A stretch of DNA of 30,422 bases from a virus. Position 1 is the first letter of the stretch. Each line of letters begins with the position of its first letter. Shown piece after piece: positions 1 to 8,980 of this stretch. Position numbers and translations under genes: made by a program. The notes below the pieces were generated by a model, which worked only from the letters and a program-made list of their open reading frames with translations, had not been told where the DNA came from and did not search any database. The stretch lies in IMG/VR virus record IMGVR_UViG_3300037189_006726, positions 1-30,422 of that record. One strand, 5' to 3'.

Positions 1-1043
1 TAGAAACTGCTAATATATTACAGCGCGATGGTTTAGAAGTTCAAGGCATAGAACTACAACTTGCTGAAAAGCGTCGTAGTTATGATCCTGATGAACTAGC
101 TATCAGAAAGTTAAAATTAGATCTTGATAAACAGCAACAAGAAGAAACTAGTAAATTAGCTAATTTAGAAATCACCTATTTAAAAGAAGTAAATAGACTT
201 GTAAAAGAGTATGTAAATACTAAGCCTGGTCAAGAAGGTGCAGCGCGCAGAGCTGAAATTGAACAGGATATGGCAAATCTGAGTAAACGTTATGAGACAG
301 AATATAACGGAATCACTAGAGTTGCTGAAGCTAAACGCAAATTATCATTAGAAGATGCACAGTATTCTCAAAGAGCATTGGCTTATGGAGACGTATTTGA
401 GAAAGCTTTCCAAGGTATGGCTGACGTTATGGTAGAGTTTGCTAAAACTGGTAAGATGAATTTTGGCGGCTTAATTGATAGTATGATTGAAGGGTTGATT
501 CGTTATGAAATGCAACTGCAAGCTACTGCTATGTATGCTGCAGCGCGACCAGGATTGTTGTCATTTGTTACTTCAGTATTTGGTAGCGGTATTGAAACTC
601 CATCAAGCCGTTTAGGTACACAAGGCGGCTTCAACGATCCATTAGACTTTAATGCTAAAGGCGGAGTATATGATGCGGGCGTTAAAAAGTTTGCTCAAGG
701 CGGAATGTTTAGTAACAGTATTGTAACTGAACCAACACTATTCAAGTTTGCTAAAGGTACAGGATTAATGGGTGAAGGAGGACCAGAAGCAATCATGCCC
801 TTAAAGCGTGATGGTAATGGTACTTTAGGTGTTCAAGGTGGTGGTAGTAAAGTAGATGTAGTTGTTAACAACTATTCTAATGAGAAAGCTGAAGCCACGG
901 AAACTATAGATAGTCGTGGTAATCGTAGAGTAGAAGTAGTTGTGGGAGAAATGACTGCAAGTGAAATAGCAAGAAATGGTAGCCAATCTCAAAAAGCTAT
1001 TCGCGGAACATTTGGACTACAACCTCAGCTAATTAGGAGATAA
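1..1043 (+). CDS. Tail tape measure protein, C-terminal part (5' end outside window)
   Basis: The reading frame is open from base 3, with no stop or credible start before the end at 1043, so this is the C-terminal ~347 residues of a gene that begins upstream. Tape measure proteins fill the tail tube lumen, set its length and are ejected before the DNA. The first ~80 visible residues are charged and helical, as expected for the coiled-coil rod. A helical hydrophobic stretch follows (GGLIDSMIEGLIRYEMQLQ). The C-terminal third has the lambda gpH-type tail: an FAKGTGLMGEGGPEAIMPL segment, close to the FAKGAGxxGEAGPEAIMPL stretch typical of lambda-like tape measures. Seen: the frame and motif. Known: this motif marks lambda-family tape measure C termini. 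The gpM-, gpL- and gpJ-like genes immediately downstream confirm the assignment. The next gene starts 2 bases after the stop. Confidence 0.9.
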   Translation, partial: ETANILQRDGLEVQGIELQLAEKRRSYDPDELAIRKLKLDLDKQQQEETSKLANLEITYLKEVNRLVKEYVNTKPGQEGAARRAEIEQDMANLSKRYETEYNGITRVAEAKRKLSLEDAQYSQRALAYGDVFEKAFQGMADVMVEFAKTGKMNFGGLIDSMIEGLIRYEMQLQATAMYAAARPGLLSFVTSVFGSGIETPSSRLGTQGGFNDPLDFNAKGGVYDAGVKKFAQGGMFSNSIVTEPTLFKFAKGTGLMGEGGPEAIMPLKRDGNGTLGVQGGGSKVDVVVNNYSNEKAEATETIDSRGNRRVEVVVGEMTASEIARNGSQSQKAIRGTFGLQPQLIRR

Positions 1044-1045
1044 TT

Positions 1046-1411
1046 ATGGCATATACATATATTTGGCCAGCCAATATTCCACAAAGTCCACAAAAAGGAT
1101 ACTCAGAATCCAGCGGAGTTCTATTACTTAGATCTCCAATGGATGCTGGTCCAGCAAAACAAAGGTATCGCGGCAAAAAACCAAGTACAATGCAATTGAG
1201 TTTTATTATGACTACTCAACAAGTAGGTTATCTTGAAAATTTTGTTACAAACACAATTAAAGGTGTTGCTAGATTTGGATTTCCTCACCCAAGAACTCAA
1301 CAAACAGTAGAAGCCAGAATAGTTTCACAAAGCGAAGGCGTTCTTTATAATACTACATATATTGCACCAGGTTACTGGTCAGTATCAATGCAATTAGAAA
1401 TATTACCATGA
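1046..1411 (+). CDS. gpM-like minor tail protein (tail tip)
   Basis: A 121-residue protein preceded by a good AGGAG ribosome site that overlaps the end of the tape measure gene. It has the layout of small siphovirus tail-tip proteins that sit between tape measure and gpL: an N-terminal WPANIPQSPQKGYSES segment, then MDAGPAKQRYRGKK, which matches the 'M(D/E)SGPAxQRRR' pattern common in this family, then a beta-rich C terminus (GYWSVSMQLEILP). The lambda counterpart gpM is thought to help join the tube to the tip complex. Assignment rests on the motif and on gene order; I cannot separate gpM proper from related DUF families. The ATG of the next gene overlaps its stop (ATGA), which suggests translational coupling. 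Confidence 0.75.
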   Translation: MAYTYIWPANIPQSPQKGYSESSGVLLLRSPMDAGPAKQRYRGKKPSTMQLSFIMTTQQVGYLENFVTNTIKGVARFGFPHPRTQQTVEARIVSQSEGVLYNTTYIAPGYWSVSMQLEILP

Positions 1412-1929
1412 GTAGATTAGCTACAATGTCACCAGACGCTATCCGTGCTGTGTTTTCACCAGAAGCGGATAGCGATTTACTTTTCTTACTAACCGTCTAT
1501 GATCCAGTTAATACTAATACAGTTATAGCTAGATTATCGGACGGTTTTACTACGCGTATTAGTGAAACTGCTGATGAAGTAATTTATGGTGTAACTAGCA
1601 ATGGCGAAAATTTTGTATTTTTACCTATGGAAGTAAGTTTACCTACAGAAGAAGAAGCACAAGCGCCAAGATGTAGTATAACTATGCATGATGTTACAAG
1701 AACTCTTACACCTATAATTAGAAGTATTACTGCTCCATGTAAATTAAAAATGGAACTAGTATTAACTAAATCTCCAAATATTATTGAAGCTTCATTTAGC
1801 GGTTTCTATATTACTAGTTTTAATTATAATTCACAAACAGTAACTGCAGAGGTAGCTATGATAGATTACGAACGTGAACCGTTTCCTATGCATAGTTTTT
1901 CACCAGCATATTTTCCAGGAATGTTCTAA
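1408..1929 (+). CDS. DUF1833 / gpL-like minor tail protein
   Basis: A 173-residue protein that fits DUF1833, a functional analogue of lambda gpL in the tail tip. Recognisable points are the FLPMEVSLPTEEEAQAPR segment (family form: F.FE..LP.D.E..LPR) and the C-terminal DYEREPFPMHSFSPAYFPG, matching the conserved EPFP..RF.P..FPGLF ending. Unlike lambda gpL it has no C-terminal four-cysteine Fe-S motif; only two scattered cysteines are present. The start overlaps the previous stop by ATGA, and its own TAA overlaps the next ATG (TAATG), so the tip genes are probably translated as a coupled set. It should sit between the tube end and the central fibre protein. Confidence 0.8.
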   Translation: MSRLATMSPDAIRAVFSPEADSDLLFLLTVYDPVNTNTVIARLSDGFTTRISETADEVIYGVTSNGENFVFLPMEVSLPTEEEAQAPRCSITMHDVTRTLTPIIRSITAPCKLKMELVLTKSPNIIEASFSGFYITSFNYNSQTVTAEVAMIDYEREPFPMHSFSPAYFPGMF

Positions 1930-4900
1930 TGTGGTCAAATAAATATATAGGCATCCCATTTAAAGATAAGGGCAGAGATATAAACGGCATTGACTGCTGG
2001 GGATTAGCTCGCCTTGTATATAAACAAGAATATAACATAGATTTACCTAGCTTTAGTAGTGATTACGAAGCAAACGATAATCTACGTATGCAAGATTTAA
2101 TTGCTCAATACAAAGAAGGCTGGGAAAAAATAGAAACTCCTATAGAAGGATGCTTAGTATTATTTAATATTATGGGTTCTGAGACCCATATTGGTGTAGC
2201 AGTTAGTGATACTCATTTTATCCATACCAGAGACGGCATGGATAGTGCAATTGAATCATTTGATTCATTTAAATGGAACAAACGAATTTCAGGATACTAT
2301 AAGTATAGTGAAAATAAGAATAGTATTTTAAATGTAGTACCACATCCATTACGTACAGAAAGATTTACAGTACCAATTTTACCAGGTACAACATTAATTC
2401 AATTAGCTGATTGGATTAAAACAGAATATAAAGTTGCAGATGAAATAAAAAGCAGAATACATATTTTAGTAAATGGTGTTGTAATACCACAAGATAAATG
2501 GTCTGCTGTTATATTACAAGAAAGCGATAGTGTAGAATATAGAGCCGTACCAGGTGGTGGCGGCGGCAATCCTTTTCGTTTACTTTTAACATTAGCACTT
2601 GTTATTGCAGCACCTTATATTGCAAACTTTGTTTTAGGTGGTAGTATTGGTGTTGCTGTTGGCGCCGCTGGAGGTGTACTTGCAGGCTCACCAATTTTAG
2701 CAAGTTTAGCTGTAGCAGGTGTAACAATGCTTGGCGGTGCATTAATTAATGCTATTGCACCAATTCGTCCACCATCAGACTCAGGCAGAAACGATCCAGG
2801 ATCTAGTGAACGTCAACTAATGGTTAATGGCGGTGCTAACAGATCTAACCCTTATGGAGCAATCCCAGTAATTCTTGGTAAAGTTAGAGTGACTCCACCG
2901 CTTGGTTCATTTAATAATTTAACCTATGAAAATGATGTAGAAAGTTATTTAACCATGCTTTTGGTATGGGGATATGGGCCACTGAAAATTAACACTGATA
3001 CTTTGCAAATTGGTAACGTATGGTTGGGAGAATACGAATTACCACGACTAGACGTTTTTGAAGGTAGAGAAAGTAAAATCCCATATACAGTAGCTGCTGT
3101 ATATAATCAAGATGGTGATTTGACTAGACCAGCATATGTTACAACACCATACGATAGAAAACTAGCTGATCTTGCAAATACATATGGAAAAGATCAACAA
3201 CCAGTAGTTAAAAATCTTCAACTTGCTTGTGCAGGAGAATATGATGCACCTTTAGCAGGTGATTATATTAATCAAACAACTTTAGGCACATACGGGCCTT
3301 GGACAACTATATCAAGTGGGCCTACAAGATACGATAATACAGGTAAAGTAATACCTATTACTCATTGTACATTATCTTTTCATTTTCCACAAGGTTTAAG
3401 AAGAATTAGTACTGAAGGTAGTGACGCAGGTACAGCATATGACGCAAAAGTTGCTTATGAAATACAAATAAAACGTGGTACTACAGCTTGGGTTGTTTGG
3501 GAAAATGGTCTTTTTGGCGATGGTACAGCTAAAAAAGATGCTTTTACTATAAATAAAACTATCTACGATTTAGATACTACTACTCAAGAAATACAAGTAC
3601 GGGTTCGTAGAAAAACTGGTGCTAATGCTGAATGGACTGCTAATGCAAATGGTGCTGGTAATACAAAATCTCAAATGTATACTGCGGTTATATTTTTGCA
3701 AGGAGTATTTGTTCGTAATGCTGACCCCATTGTATTCCCACTAAACTGTACTTTGGCACTTACTGCTTTAAAAATTAAAGCAAATGATCAGTTAAATGGT
3801 AATATTGAAGGTATTAATGCTATAGTTCAAACATGGGCTCCAGCCTGGACAGGAAGTCAATGGGTAGAAGCAGAAACTAATAATCCAGCAGCATTATTTT
3901 TATATGTTTTAAAACATCCCGCAAACCCACAAAGAGTAAAAGATGCAGACGTATCTAGTAAAATAAATATGCAGCAAATACAATATTGGCATCAATATTG
4001 TGTAACTAAAGGATTTCAATATAATAGTGTTTTAGCTAGTCAGCGTAGTATACTAGAAGTATTGCGAGATATATGTGCTGCTGGCAGAGCAAGTCCAGCC
4101 ATGATAGACGGTAAATGGTCTGTTGTAATTGATGAACCTAAAACTAATATAGTTCAACACTTTACTCCTCATAATAGTTGGGGATTTGAAGGCAGTAAAA
4201 TTTTACCTAAAATGCCTGACGGATTAAAAGTTAATTATTTTGACGAAGACGAAGAATTTCAAGAAGCAGAAATAATTGTATATAATACTGGTAAAAATGC
4301 TAACAATGCCGAATTGTTCGAAAGTATTTCGCTTCCAGGAGTTACTAAAAAATCATTAGCAATTGATCACGCACGCTGGCATTTTGCCCAAGCTAAACTA
4401 AGGCCAGAAATTTATAAACTTAATTGTGATATTGAGTATATAGTATGTAATCGTGGGGATCGTGTAAAAGTTTTACATGATATACCTATGTGGGGAATTG
4501 GTAGCGGCAGAGTCAAAACAAAAATAAGTTCAATTACTTTTGAATTAGACGAACAAGTATTAATAGATATCACAAAACCATATACAATACGTTTCAGAAC
4601 TCAAACTGGTGCTAGCGTAGAACGAACAGTTAGTATGTCAGGAGTTACCAGCGGGTATATATCACAAGTTACAGTTACTGAAAGTGCTGATAGTGTTACA
4701 CCAGGCGATTTATTTATGTTTGGAGAACTACATAAAGAATCACAAGATTTAATAATTCTTGGTATAGAAACTTCATCAAATAAATCTGCTTTAATAACTA
4801 TGGTAGATTATGGAGTAACGGATAGTTATAATTTATTTACAGACTATTTAACACTAACCGAAAGTACAGTATTTTCATCAAATATGACATTACCTTCAAT

Positions 4901-5618
4901 GTATTTAAGAGATGGATTTAAAGATACTGATGTACCAACTATTACCGAAATAGTTAGTGATGATTCTAGTGCTCGACTAGTTAACCCTAGTACTTTAGAA
5001 CATAGAATAAGCGTTAGCTATATTAATCCGCAAGATTTACCTAAAGGGGTAGAAAAAGTACAGTGTAGTTACTATTTAGCTACAAATAATGTTATTAATG
5101 AAACTCTAATTACTACTGATTATAATGCTGGAGCTATTCATATTACTGGTGTCAGTACTGGCGAAACATATAAAATAAAATTAAGATATGTTACTACTGA
5201 TAATAGAGTAGGTGCATGGTCAGCAGTAAGTACACATATTGTTGGCAGTATTAAAAATTATGGAACTGTTAGTCAGTTAGACTTAGATGTAAATGGCAAG
5301 TATTTAGTAATGAAACCAACTGCAGCTGTAAATCCTAGCATGTTTAAATCATACGAATACAGAATTTACAGAAATAGTGGGTCTGCAGATTTCTGGGAAA
5401 TAGTTCCAAATAGTAACAATGAAATTAAAGTAGTAAAAGCAACAGGTACTGGACAACTAGATTTAACAGAATTCAGTACTTCGGATATTAACCCAAGACT
5501 ATCAGAAGCAGGAGTTACTTATAGAGTCGCATGTAGAACATTAGATATTAATGGTCAATATAGCTCTACAAGTTTATTAGGATCAGTGCAGTTAAAGACT
5601 ATTCAAACTGCTGAGTAA
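1929..5618 (+). CDS. Tail tip fusion protein: NlpC/P60 peptidase + gpI-like + gpJ-like
   Basis: A 1229-residue protein that joins three functions encoded separately in lambda. Residues 1-130 form an NlpC/P60 domain with GIDCWGLARL (Cys23) and THIGVAV (His87) and a third polar residue at His99, the expected catalytic set; this domain cleaves peptidoglycan stem peptides during DNA entry. Residues ~134-208 resemble the gpI-type beta-grasp segment. A glycine- and alanine-rich hydrophobic stretch (~209-280) follows, also as in gpI. From ~290 onward is the gpJ-like central hub (RQLMVNGGANRSNPYGAIPVILGKV, split here only by description; key residues ANRSNPYGAIPVILGK), ending in fibronectin type III-like strands (~1015-1120 and after). 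The start ATG overlaps the previous stop. The hub should carry the central fibre encoded by the next gene. The absence of a lambda gpK JAB/MPN domain is notable. Confidence 0.87.
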   Translation: MWSNKYIGIPFKDKGRDINGIDCWGLARLVYKQEYNIDLPSFSSDYEANDNLRMQDLIAQYKEGWEKIETPIEGCLVLFNIMGSETHIGVAVSDTHFIHTRDGMDSAIESFDSFKWNKRISGYYKYSENKNSILNVVPHPLRTERFTVPILPGTTLIQLADWIKTEYKVADEIKSRIHILVNGVVIPQDKWSAVILQESDSVEYRAVPGGGGGNPFRLLLTLALVIAAPYIANFVLGGSIGVAVGAAGGVLAGSPILASLAVAGVTMLGGALINAIAPIRPPSDSGRNDPGSSERQLMVNGGANRSNPYGAIPVILGKVRVTPPLGSFNNLTYENDVESYLTMLLVWGYGPLKINTDTLQIGNVWLGEYELPRLDVFEGRESKIPYTVAAVYNQDGDLTRPAYVTTPYDRKLADLANTYGKDQQPVVKNLQLACAGEYDAPLAGDYINQTTLGTYGPWTTISSGPTRYDNTGKVIPITHCTLSFHFPQGLRRISTEGSDAGTAYDAKVAYEIQIKRGTTAWVVWENGLFGDGTAKKDAFTINKTIYDLDTTTQEIQVRVRRKTGANAEWTANANGAGNTKSQMYTAVIFLQGVFVRNADPIVFPLNCTLALTALKIKANDQLNGNIEGINAIVQTWAPAWTGSQWVEAETNNPAALFLYVLKHPANPQRVKDADVSSKINMQQIQYWHQYCVTKGFQYNSVLASQRSILEVLRDICAAGRASPAMIDGKWSVVIDEPKTNIVQHFTPHNSWGFEGSKILPKMPDGLKVNYFDEDEEFQEAEIIVYNTGKNANNAELFESISLPGVTKKSLAIDHARWHFAQAKLRPEIYKLNCDIEYIVCNRGDRVKVLHDIPMWGIGSGRVKTKISSITFELDEQVLIDITKPYTIRFRTQTGASVERTVSMSGVTSGYISQVTVTESADSVTPGDLFMFGELHKESQDLIILGIETSSNKSALITMVDYGVTDSYNLFTDYLTLTESTVFSSNMTLPSMYLRDGFKDTDVPTITEIVSDDSSARLVNPSTLEHRISVSYINPQDLPKGVEKVQCSYYLATNNVINETLITTDYNAGAIHITGVSTGETYKIKLRYVTTDNRVGAWSAVSTHIVGSIKNYGTVSQLDLDVNGKYLVMKPTAAVNPSMFKSYEYRIYRNSGSADFWEIVPNSNNEIKVVKATGTGQLDLTEFSTSDINPRLSEAGVTYRVACRTLDINGQYSSTSLLGSVQLKTIQTAE

Positions 5619-5627
5619 AGGATAAAA

Positions 5628-8600
5628 ATGTCAGCACAACTAAATTCAGGTATACGAGCATTACATTTAGTTATACCAACTCCGTATGATTTAAGCAGAA
5701 CTACAGACGTACGCGATGATTTAATTGCTGTTAAAGTTTGGTATAGTACTACTAGTGGTTTTAATCCTAGATTAAGTCAAGGCACACTATTCTCTGAAAC
5801 TAATAGTTTGTCTGTGACTATTACTGGGCTAGAAACTAATAAAATATATTATGTAAAATATGCATTAATTAGTGATATTGATCCAACACATTATACTATA
5901 TCTAAAGAATATAGTGCAATGACTTATGACGAAAATACTAGTTTATATGGATATTTAACTAATGACCCAACAGGACTCTCCACTGCTAGTGATGGTAGTG
6001 GAGGTAACTGGGCCGTAACTCAAGGTACATTTAAACTATTTAGTTATAGTGAAGACGTTACTGGTAAAAATGATTTTACTAATGGTCCTTTCTATAGCAT
6101 TAAACCAAATTCTACAATAGGTGGATTAGTAGCTACTATTGACTCACATACGGGCGTGTATAGTGCTAGTGCCATGACTGGTAACAGTGGTAGTGTAGTC
6201 TATAGGGCTGTCTATAAAAATATGACGGTTGAAAAAGTATGGAATGTTTATAAAGGCCCAGCAGGCCAAACAGCTCCAACTATTCAACTAACTACTCCAA
6301 TTAAAGAGTTTATATATAAAGATGTTAATCAAAAGCGTAGCACTACAGCAAGTACTACAATTACAGCTACACTTAAAAATTTAACAGGTACGCCAACTTG
6401 GAGTACTAGAGCCTTTAGCCGTGAAGGTGTAGAGCTGGGAGCACAGTTTGGTGACCAACAAATTGCGTATACAACATCCGCAAATGGTTTAAGTATTACC
6501 ATTACTAATGATCAATTTAGCAATCCACTGGACTATAATGTTGACTTAGGTTATGTAGTAGTTAAAGCAAGAATTGGCGAAGTAGCTTTTGATGAACTGT
6601 CTATTTATAGAATTTGTGACGGCTCTACACAAATTCAAGTTGAACAAAGTAATCAAGCTCACCAAATTACTGCAGACGAAAGCGGCGGAACAGATTCCCT
6701 AAACTATGTTGGTAGCGGAACAACTTTTACAGTTAAAAAAGGTGCGCAAACATTAGCAGTAGATAATACTGGTACAGATGCAGGCGGATTTTCAGCAGAT
6801 ACTTGGCGAATTATTAATGTTGATGATACTCATGGAATTACTCGAGGAACAACAAATATAGGGTCTACATTTATAGAATATGGTAATGCTTCTGCTATGA
6901 CGGCAGATGTTGCTTATATTGATTATACTATACGTGTTCAAATTACTGGTAGTCAAGAAGGTAACTTATATCAAGATTTTGTTCAGCGTCAAAGTTTTTC
7001 AAAATCAAAACAAGGTGTGCGCGGTAATACTGCAAAAGCAGTTAATTTAACTTATGATAAACTAGGATTTTTAACTGATAATTCTACTAATACACCAACT
7101 ATTACTCCTTCAAATTTTATTACCTTTACAGCTACAGCCAGTAATTATACTGGAGCAGCAACATATACTTGGTTAGTAGACGGCATAGCACCTACTACTA
7201 GTGTCGGTATTACTGAAGGAAATGTATTTAAACTTAAACCTTTCCCAGTAGGTGAAGCTAGACTGGTAAAAGTAACAGTTAGTGAAGATGCAGTTACTAG
7301 TTTTGATGCTCAAAGTGTTGTTAGTATATTAGTAGGCAGTGATGGTTATAGCGCACTAATTGGTAATCAAAATAGAAATATTGTATGTGATAGTACAGGT
7401 GCTCCTGAACAAGGACAATTTCCAATTACTGCAACATTTTTTGTATATAAAGGAGCTGTACCAGCTACTGGTGTTATTTTTGAAAAAATTAGTTATAATG
7501 GTGGCAATGATGCTTCTTATGACATTAACAGAACATCTGGCGTAATTACTATTAATAGCAGTAGTATTACTAGTTCAGAAGCAGTATTTAAAGCAACAGC
7601 AGGTGGATTTACAGTAACTAAATCACTATTTCTTAATAAAACTAAAGATGGAAAAACACCAATAAAAGGTACAGACTATAATGACGGTACAAGCGTTGTT
7701 ATACAATATAGCTTAAATGGATTACCAGATCCCGCTCAATGGCACGATAACTATATTCAAGGTGACGTATTTATTAGAGTTGGATATAAATATCCTAATG
7801 GTGCTATAGATTGGGGTCCTGCACAAAAATATATACCTACGAAAGGTATAGAGTATTTTGATGGCAAAAGTTCATATTTACACATTAAGTACAGTAATGA
7901 TGTAACTGCTACAACTGTAGGTGGAGTTACTACTTATATAGCCAACAGTTTTACAAGCTCAAATGGTGAAACGCCTGGTGATTTCATGGGTACTTATACC
8001 GATGAAAATCCTAGTGACAGTAATAATAAAGATTTATATACTTGGGTCCGTATAAAAGGGGAAGAAGGTCCTAAAGGACCAAGAAATGCTAGTGGGTTTT
8101 TATACTATCAAGTTAGTGGTACTAGCCCCCCAGGAGCTCCTACTATTACTGATGCAATTAAAGCTTCTTGGAATTGGACTACAGGTACTTTTGGAACATA
8201 CCCAAGTAGTTGGAATACTACTCCTTTTACCCCAAATGCTGGTGAAAAAGCTTATGCAATTAGCTATTATGTTAGTGAATCCGCTTTTGGAGTAACTCCA
8301 GTAAATGTAAGTTTAGGTACAGTCACAACATCAATTACATTTGATGGATTAGTAACATTTACTAATCTGAATGGTAAAGCAAATACTAGCGATTTAAATA
8401 ATAAAGTTAGTGTTGGTGGAGCAGCTACTGATATTAATAATTATAGAAATACTACAAAAGTTTTAGGCGGAGCTATTGAAGCAGGTACAATTGATGCAAA
8501 TGCATTATATATTGGAAAACTTGATAGAACTGGAGATAGACTCGAAATTACTAATAGTACTATTAAAGTATTTTCAGCTGTTGGTGGCGGTAATGCTGAT

Positions 8601-8636
8601 AGAGTACGAGTTATTATAGGTAATTTAGCTGCATAA
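5628..8636 (+). CDS. Central tail fibre / gpJ C-terminal-like stalk protein
   Basis: A 1002-residue beta-rich protein starting 9 bases after the hub gene with an AAAGGA ribosome site at good spacing. Residues ~1-95 look like a fibronectin type III domain (ETNKIYYVKYALIS). The middle holds repeated Ig-like segments, each opening with a threonine-rich strand, and a short collagen-like GPKGPR near 8063. The last ~100 residues contain GGAIEAGTIDANALYIG and end in VRVIIGNLAA, the type of C terminus seen in gpJ/central-tail-fibre proteins ('GG.I.A.TI.A..L.VG ... VRIG'). I read this as the stalk that in lambda is the C-terminal part of gpJ, here on a separate gene. It probably trimerises and projects from the tip. 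Receptor specificity is not demonstrated by the sequence. Confidence 0.75.
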   Translation: MSAQLNSGIRALHLVIPTPYDLSRTTDVRDDLIAVKVWYSTTSGFNPRLSQGTLFSETNSLSVTITGLETNKIYYVKYALISDIDPTHYTISKEYSAMTYDENTSLYGYLTNDPTGLSTASDGSGGNWAVTQGTFKLFSYSEDVTGKNDFTNGPFYSIKPNSTIGGLVATIDSHTGVYSASAMTGNSGSVVYRAVYKNMTVEKVWNVYKGPAGQTAPTIQLTTPIKEFIYKDVNQKRSTTASTTITATLKNLTGTPTWSTRAFSREGVELGAQFGDQQIAYTTSANGLSITITNDQFSNPLDYNVDLGYVVVKARIGEVAFDELSIYRICDGSTQIQVEQSNQAHQITADESGGTDSLNYVGSGTTFTVKKGAQTLAVDNTGTDAGGFSADTWRIINVDDTHGITRGTTNIGSTFIEYGNASAMTADVAYIDYTIRVQITGSQEGNLYQDFVQRQSFSKSKQGVRGNTAKAVNLTYDKLGFLTDNSTNTPTITPSNFITFTATASNYTGAATYTWLVDGIAPTTSVGITEGNVFKLKPFPVGEARLVKVTVSEDAVTSFDAQSVVSILVGSDGYSALIGNQNRNIVCDSTGAPEQGQFPITATFFVYKGAVPATGVIFEKISYNGGNDASYDINRTSGVITINSSSITSSEAVFKATAGGFTVTKSLFLNKTKDGKTPIKGTDYNDGTSVVIQYSLNGLPDPAQWHDNYIQGDVFIRVGYKYPNGAIDWGPAQKYIPTKGIEYFDGKSSYLHIKYSNDVTATTVGGVTTYIANSFTSSNGETPGDFMGTYTDENPSDSNNKDLYTWVRIKGEEGPKGPRNASGFLYYQVSGTSPPGAPTITDAIKASWNWTTGTFGTYPSSWNTTPFTPNAGEKAYAISYYVSESAFGVTPVNVSLGTVTTSITFDGLVTFTNLNGKANTSDLNNKVSVGGAATDINNYRNTTKVLGGAIEAGTIDANALYIGKLDRTGDRLEITNSTIKVFSAVGGGNADRVRVIIGNLAA

Positions 8637-8644
8637 GGAAAACT

Positions 8645-8980
8645 ATGGCATACGGAATGAAATTATTTGATTCAATGGGTGCTGTAACGTATGATACTAG
8701 TAGTCAGGGAGGGGTGTTTGTGGAATTTGCAACCCTCCCTTTCCTAGATTATAATACTGCTGAAAATATACAGTATACACAATTAACTGGCTGTAATTTA
8801 TATGTTATACCACTTAAAGCAGGTGACCATCAATATAAATTATACGGTCCACAGGATACTGTACCAGGATTTGTAGCGCCTGTAGGATACCCTGTTATAC
8901 AATATCAACAAAGTAGTACTTTGGGTACTTATGGTTATTATTATTTACGTCCAACAATTTTAATGGTATTTGCAAGATGA
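8645..8980 (+). CDS. Small tail-tip protein (DUF6453-like)
   Basis: A 111-residue protein starting with MAYGMKLFDSMGAVTYDTSS, preceded by TAAGGA at suitable spacing. This opening recurs at the start of the next gene (MSYGFKFKNDKSTPELIIDD) and again inside it near 9466 (GYGVQVFKENSQCMFD), so the three copies form a small family of tail-fibre modules. The fold appears to be all beta. Similar short proteins of 'MAYGLRVFN...' type follow gpJ genes in other siphoviruses, where they are thought to decorate the tail tip. Function is inferred from position only. Its stop overlaps the next start (ATGA). Confidence 0.6.
   Translation: MAYGMKLFDSMGAVTYDTSSQGGVFVEFATLPFLDYNTAENIQYTQLTGCNLYVIPLKAGDHQYKLYGPQDTVPGFVAPVGYPVIQYQQSSTLGTYGYYYLRPTILMVFAR

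Noticed and set aside
1408-1929. Fe-S cluster in the gpL-like protein, linked to iron released by heme oxygenase
   Set aside because: The four C-terminal cysteines of lambda gpL are absent; only two scattered cysteines are present.
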